Assembly: GCF_030537745.1 (NCBI RefSeq)
Contig: NZ_JAUNVI010000001.1
Span: 53,895-117,894 of the forward strand
DNA length: 64,000 nucleotides
Source: Ornithinimicrobium sp.
GTDB lineage: Bacteria; Actinomycetota; Actinomycetes; Actinomycetales; Dermatophilaceae
Direction of reading: 5' to 3'
In this document: one piece after another, positions 61,598 to 64,000 of the stretch
Layout: each line of letters begins with the position of its first letter
Position numbering within the stretch: the first letter of the stretch is position 1
The notes under the pieces: model-generated
Told to the model about the DNA's origin: nothing
The model's input: only the letters and a program-made list of their open reading frames with translations
Database searches by the model: none
Made by a program: the position numbers and the translations under genes

Positions 61598-62449
61598 GTG
61601 GATGAGCGCCCCCGGCTGGCCGTCTACGGCAACTGCCAGGCCGAGGCGTTGCGGGTTGCGATCGGGACCGCCGAGGCGGTGCACAGCGTCCGGATGCCGC
61701 CTGTGCACGAGCTGACGGAGCAGGACCTGCCGTACCTGGACCGGGTGCTGACCTGGGCCGACGTGCTCTTCGCCCAGTCCGTTGCCGATGGCTACCGCGG
61801 GCTGCCCCTGGGCACCGCCCAGGTCGCCGCCCGGATGCGGCCGCAGGCCCGGGTACTGCGGGCCCCCAACTACTTCTGCACGGTCCTCTACCCCGAGCAG
61901 GTGCTGGTTCGGCACGACGACCCGAGGGTCGTCGACCCACCCGTCGTGCCGTATCACGATGTGCGGCGCCTAGGGCGGGCCGCCGGCTGGAGCGGGCCGG
62001 ACCAAGCCCCGGCCGAGGCGGTCCGGATGGCAGCCCAGGAGTCGCTGGCCGAGCTGGAGCGGCGCGAGCGCGACCAAGGCTCGCTGGTCATCAGCGACGC
62101 CGTCCGCGACGCGGGGTCGGACGCCGGGTGGACCGTGGACCACCCCGGCAACCCAGTGCTGCTGGCGCTGGCCCAACGGGTAGTCGACGAGGTGGCCCAC
62201 GGGGCTACCGTGCACGACCCCGGGCGAGTTCTGCTGGCCTCGGTGCAGACCCCGCTGCGCGCCCAGGTCCTCGACGCGCTGGGTCTCGACGGCGATCCGC
62301 GCCGGCACTGGGTGGTGGACGGTCGTGAAATCGACGACGAGGAGGTGGGGTCGGCGCACCGGGAGTTCTACGCCGGTCACCCTCGCGTCGTCGAGGTCGG
62401 CACATCCAAAAAGGCCGAGGTGCTCAAGCGCCTCGGTTGGCACCCGTGA
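61598..62449 (+). CDS. WcbI-type polysaccharide biosynthesis protein (putative acetyltransferase)
   Basis: The 283-residue protein begins VDERPRLAVYGNCQAEALRV, the conserved start of WcbI enzymes, and has MPPVHELTEQDLPYLDRVLT, GLPLGTAQVA and PPVVPYHDVRRL. WcbI-like proteins are implicated in capsule-sugar modification and bind coenzyme A. The GTG at 61598 has GGAGGAG 6 bp ahead; an in-frame longer start at 61445 lacks support. No capsule genes are adjacent. Confidence 0.75.
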   Translation: MDERPRLAVYGNCQAEALRVAIGTAEAVHSVRMPPVHELTEQDLPYLDRVLTWADVLFAQSVADGYRGLPLGTAQVAARMRPQARVLRAPNYFCTVLYPEQVLVRHDDPRVVDPPVVPYHDVRRLGRAAGWSGPDQAPAEAVRMAAQESLAELERRERDQGSLVISDAVRDAGSDAGWTVDHPGNPVLLALAQRVVDEVAHGATVHDPGRVLLASVQTPLRAQVLDALGLDGDPRRHWVVDGREIDDEEVGSAHREFYAGHPRVVEVGTSKKAEVLKRLGWHP

Positions 62450-62517
62450 TGTCCGACCGCTGACGCGACGGGTTGGAGGCACTCAGCGCTCGGCCGAGCT
62501 GGTGGCATGACAGTCGT

Positions 62518-62676
62518 CTAGCGGCGTAGTGCTTCGCGCTTGACCCAGGCGTAGCCCGCCGTTCCCAAGAAGAGGACCGCGCCCACGATCGCCAGCCAGA
62601 AAAGGCTTTTGATGACGAAACCGAGGACCACAAACACCAACCACAGCACCAAGAGAAATCCAACAATTTGCCACAT
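62518..62676 (-). CDS. Small hydrophobic protein (52 aa)
   Basis: The protein reads MWQIVGFLLVLWLVFVVLGF at the start and ends VKREALRR, with two hydrophobic stretches and a basic C terminus. It resembles short hydrophobic membrane proteins that are common and uncharacterised in actinobacteria. AGGAGGT lies 6 bp ahead of the ATG, an ideal ribosome-binding site, which is the main evidence that it is real. Confidence 0.75.
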   Translation of the reverse strand: MWQIVGFLLVLWLVFVVLGFVIKSLFWLAIVGAVLFLGTAGYAWVKREALRR

Positions 62677-62991
62677 GCTGACCTCCTAGTTCAACCGGAA
62701 CTCGAGGATATCAAGATGTGCACGCGCTCATCTTGTGCGCTCGGGTGACGGGGCGCTCACGCCCGGACGGATGTGCACGCGTCCCCTCGCTGCACTGCGG
62801 GTCCGCCGCACCGGCGTTGTGTCAAGTGTCCGGAGGGGGACTTGCACACATGGGACACACACCCTCGACATACCTATTGGTGCATAACCGCATGTCAAGG
62901 CACCTTCCGCGAGCGTCGATGCGAAAGGTCACGCGTCGCGTGACATGTCGAGAACTGCAAGTTCCGTATCTGATCAGATACGGTGTAAGCC
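62677..62991. other. Gene-free palindrome-rich interval before the HTH gene
   Basis: The 315 bp hold no gene I can support but several structures: a hairpin with CAAGATG (62712-62718) and CATCTTG (62729-62735); a perfect 17-bp palindrome GTCACGCG-T-CGCGTGAC (62928-62944); and the 20-bp operator at 62964. GATGTGCACGCG also occurs twice. Confidence 0.7.
62964..62983. promoter_or_regulatory. 20-bp perfect palindrome, likely antitoxin operator
   Basis: CCGTATCTGATCAGATACGG is a perfect palindrome ending 8 bp before the HTH gene's ATG. Antitoxins of this type repress their own operons through such sites, so this is the expected operator even though the downstream genes are frameshifted. Confidence 0.6.
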
Positions 62992-63514
62992 ATGGCTGGA
63001 GAGAACGTGCTCATCCAGGCCCGCCACGCCGCGGGCCTGTCGCAGGCTGCGCTTGCCTCGCGGGCGGGTACGCCACGGCCCACGCTGTCCACTTACGAGC
63101 GCGACCGCACTTCTCCCCCTCTCTGCAGACCGCTTCCCGGATCCTGACCGCAGCCGGGTTCGACCTCACAATCACGCCACGCGTGCAGTTTCAGCAGCTC
63201 ACCACCGACCGTGGCCGCCCGATCCAGGTCCCCCCGCACTCCCCCGCCTGCCGCTGGAACGCGCGCTGGCGACCGTAGAACTGCCCCTGCACCTGAACTG
63301 GTCGGACCCAGAACGCCGCTACGACCTGCGCGACCGCCGCCAACGCGCCCGCGTCTACGAGATCGTCCTGCGCGAAGGCACACCCCAGGACGTGCTGACG
63401 TACGTGGACGGTGCGCTGCTGATCGACCTATGGGACGAACTCGTCCTCCCTACCGCCATCCGGCAGGCCTGGCACCACGTCGTGGCCGACCCCGCGACCC
63501 ACCAGGTGGCCTGA
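62992..63514 (+). pseudogene. HTH-domain antitoxin of an AbiEii-type system, frameshifted
   Basis: From the ATG at 62992 the frame reads a helix-turn-helix: GLSQAALASRAGTPRPTLST. Near 63112 the homologous sequence moves to another frame (LQTASRILTAAGFDLTITPR) and near 63235 to a third (LPLERALATVELPLHLNWSD, later RARVYEIVLREGTPQDVLTY, ending THQVA). An intact relative would be about 175 residues. At least two frameshifts make it a pseudogene. Its last frame shares a base with the next start (TGATG). Confidence 0.75.
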
Positions 63515-64000
63515 TGGACCACCCCCAACACCTGAGCGCGCTCCAGGTCGACATCACCACCATCTTCTTCGCCCTAGAGGCAGCCCAGGGCTACCTCGTC
63601 GTCGGCGGCGCTGCACTCTTGGCCCGCGATCTCATCACCCCTCCCACGGCAGATCTCGACCTCTTCACCGCCACCCCCACGACATCGGTGACTCCGGCCA
63701 GAGACACATTCCGGCAGGCACTGAAGGAGGCTGGCTACGGCATCGCCTCATCCAGGAGCCACCCACCTTCTGCCGGATGGTCATCACTTAGGCGGAGCAG
63801 GAGACCCTCGTCGATCTCGCTCTCGACTCCCCGCCAAACCAGCAGACCCACGATCACGACTCTCGGGCCGACCATGGCACCCCTGGAGCTCGCAGGGCGC
63901 AAACTGCTCGCTCTCTTCAGCCGCGCCGAAGCCCGCGACTTCGCCGACGTCTACGTCCTTGCGCAACACTTCAGCAAACACACACTCATCGAAGAAGCAC
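63514..64000 (+). pseudogene. AbiEii-type nucleotidyltransferase toxin, damaged and cut by the window edge
   Basis: From the ATG at 63514 the frame reads GYLVVGGAALLARDL and TADLDLFTA, the GG...D-x-D site of the toxin. After EAGYGI (about 63740) homology continues in another frame (RLIQEPPTFCRMVIT, then a TAG, then AEQETLVDLALDSP). It then returns near 63835 to the first frame (GPTMAPLELAGRKLLALFSR). Two compensating shifts leave the first frame open to the window end, but about 30 residues are scrambled. An inactive or altered toxin is likely. Confidence 0.7.

Overview
The window is GC-rich DNA from an actinobacterium, most likely a member of the Micrococcales (Intrasporangiaceae-like). The evidence is a complete Pup-ligase/Dop/ARC neighbourhood, the mycothiol gene mshC, an F420-type luciferase-fold enzyme, actinobacteria-only families (DUF3866, DUF3054, DUF3090, DUF5703, SCO1664-type, PAC2) and many GTG starts. 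I saw no rRNA, tRNA, CRISPR array, phage or complete insertion sequence. Genes are densely packed with many 1-4 bp stop/start overlaps.

1-30 kb is conserved housekeeping. A left-running block holds dop, pup and pafA, two FKBP-type isomerases, and a DUF3866-pafB-pafC-tatA-tatC-lipid kinase-helY operon. Upstream of dop lie a TetR regulator and a fused MFS transporter, then the ARC ATPase, tRNA methyltransferase TrmI and a site-2-type protease. Next come a RecB-like nuclease, a PAC2 protein, a HAD fusion protein, mshC and its usual DUF3090/phosphomutase neighbours. Pup and pafA are only 3 bp apart, so the 20S proteasome genes that often sit between them are absent here. Pup ends in GGQ, so Dop must deamidate it before ligation. 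A lone AbiEi/DUF559 protein at 15.2-16.2 kb is bracketed by short palindromic repeats.

30-41 kb is a molybdenum hydroxylase operon: MobA-like, MoxR, VWA/CoxE-like, XdhC, CoxS, CoxL of form II (AYRGAGR), CoxM and CoxG-like. It is interrupted by a small gntR gene bracketed by two 22-bp-period repeat arrays in opposite orientation.

40.5-48 kb holds a PPOX-like protein, a pentapeptide protein, a broken Crp/Fnr regulator, an ABC1/UbiB kinase, a PadR regulator with a palindromic operator, and a two-gene glycosyltransferase unit, one gene of which has HEAT-like repeats.

48-54.3 kb is a metal-efflux island. A stand-alone HMA chaperone plus a P1B ATPase with an unusual CPG motif lie behind a Crp/Fnr-type box. 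A quinone-oxidoreductase-like gene follows, then a divergent CueP lipoprotein and CopB-type (CPH) ATPase sharing a CsoR-type palindrome.

54.3-64 kb is accessory: sugar porter, LysR and YeiH, a membrane sulfite-oxidase-like protein with a fasciclin lipoprotein, a second decayed copy of the yeiH 3' end, a truncated nucleotidyltransferase-like remnant, a WcbI-type protein, a small hydrophobic protein, and a frameshifted HTH/AbiEii toxin-antitoxin pair that still carries an intact 20-bp palindrome upstream.
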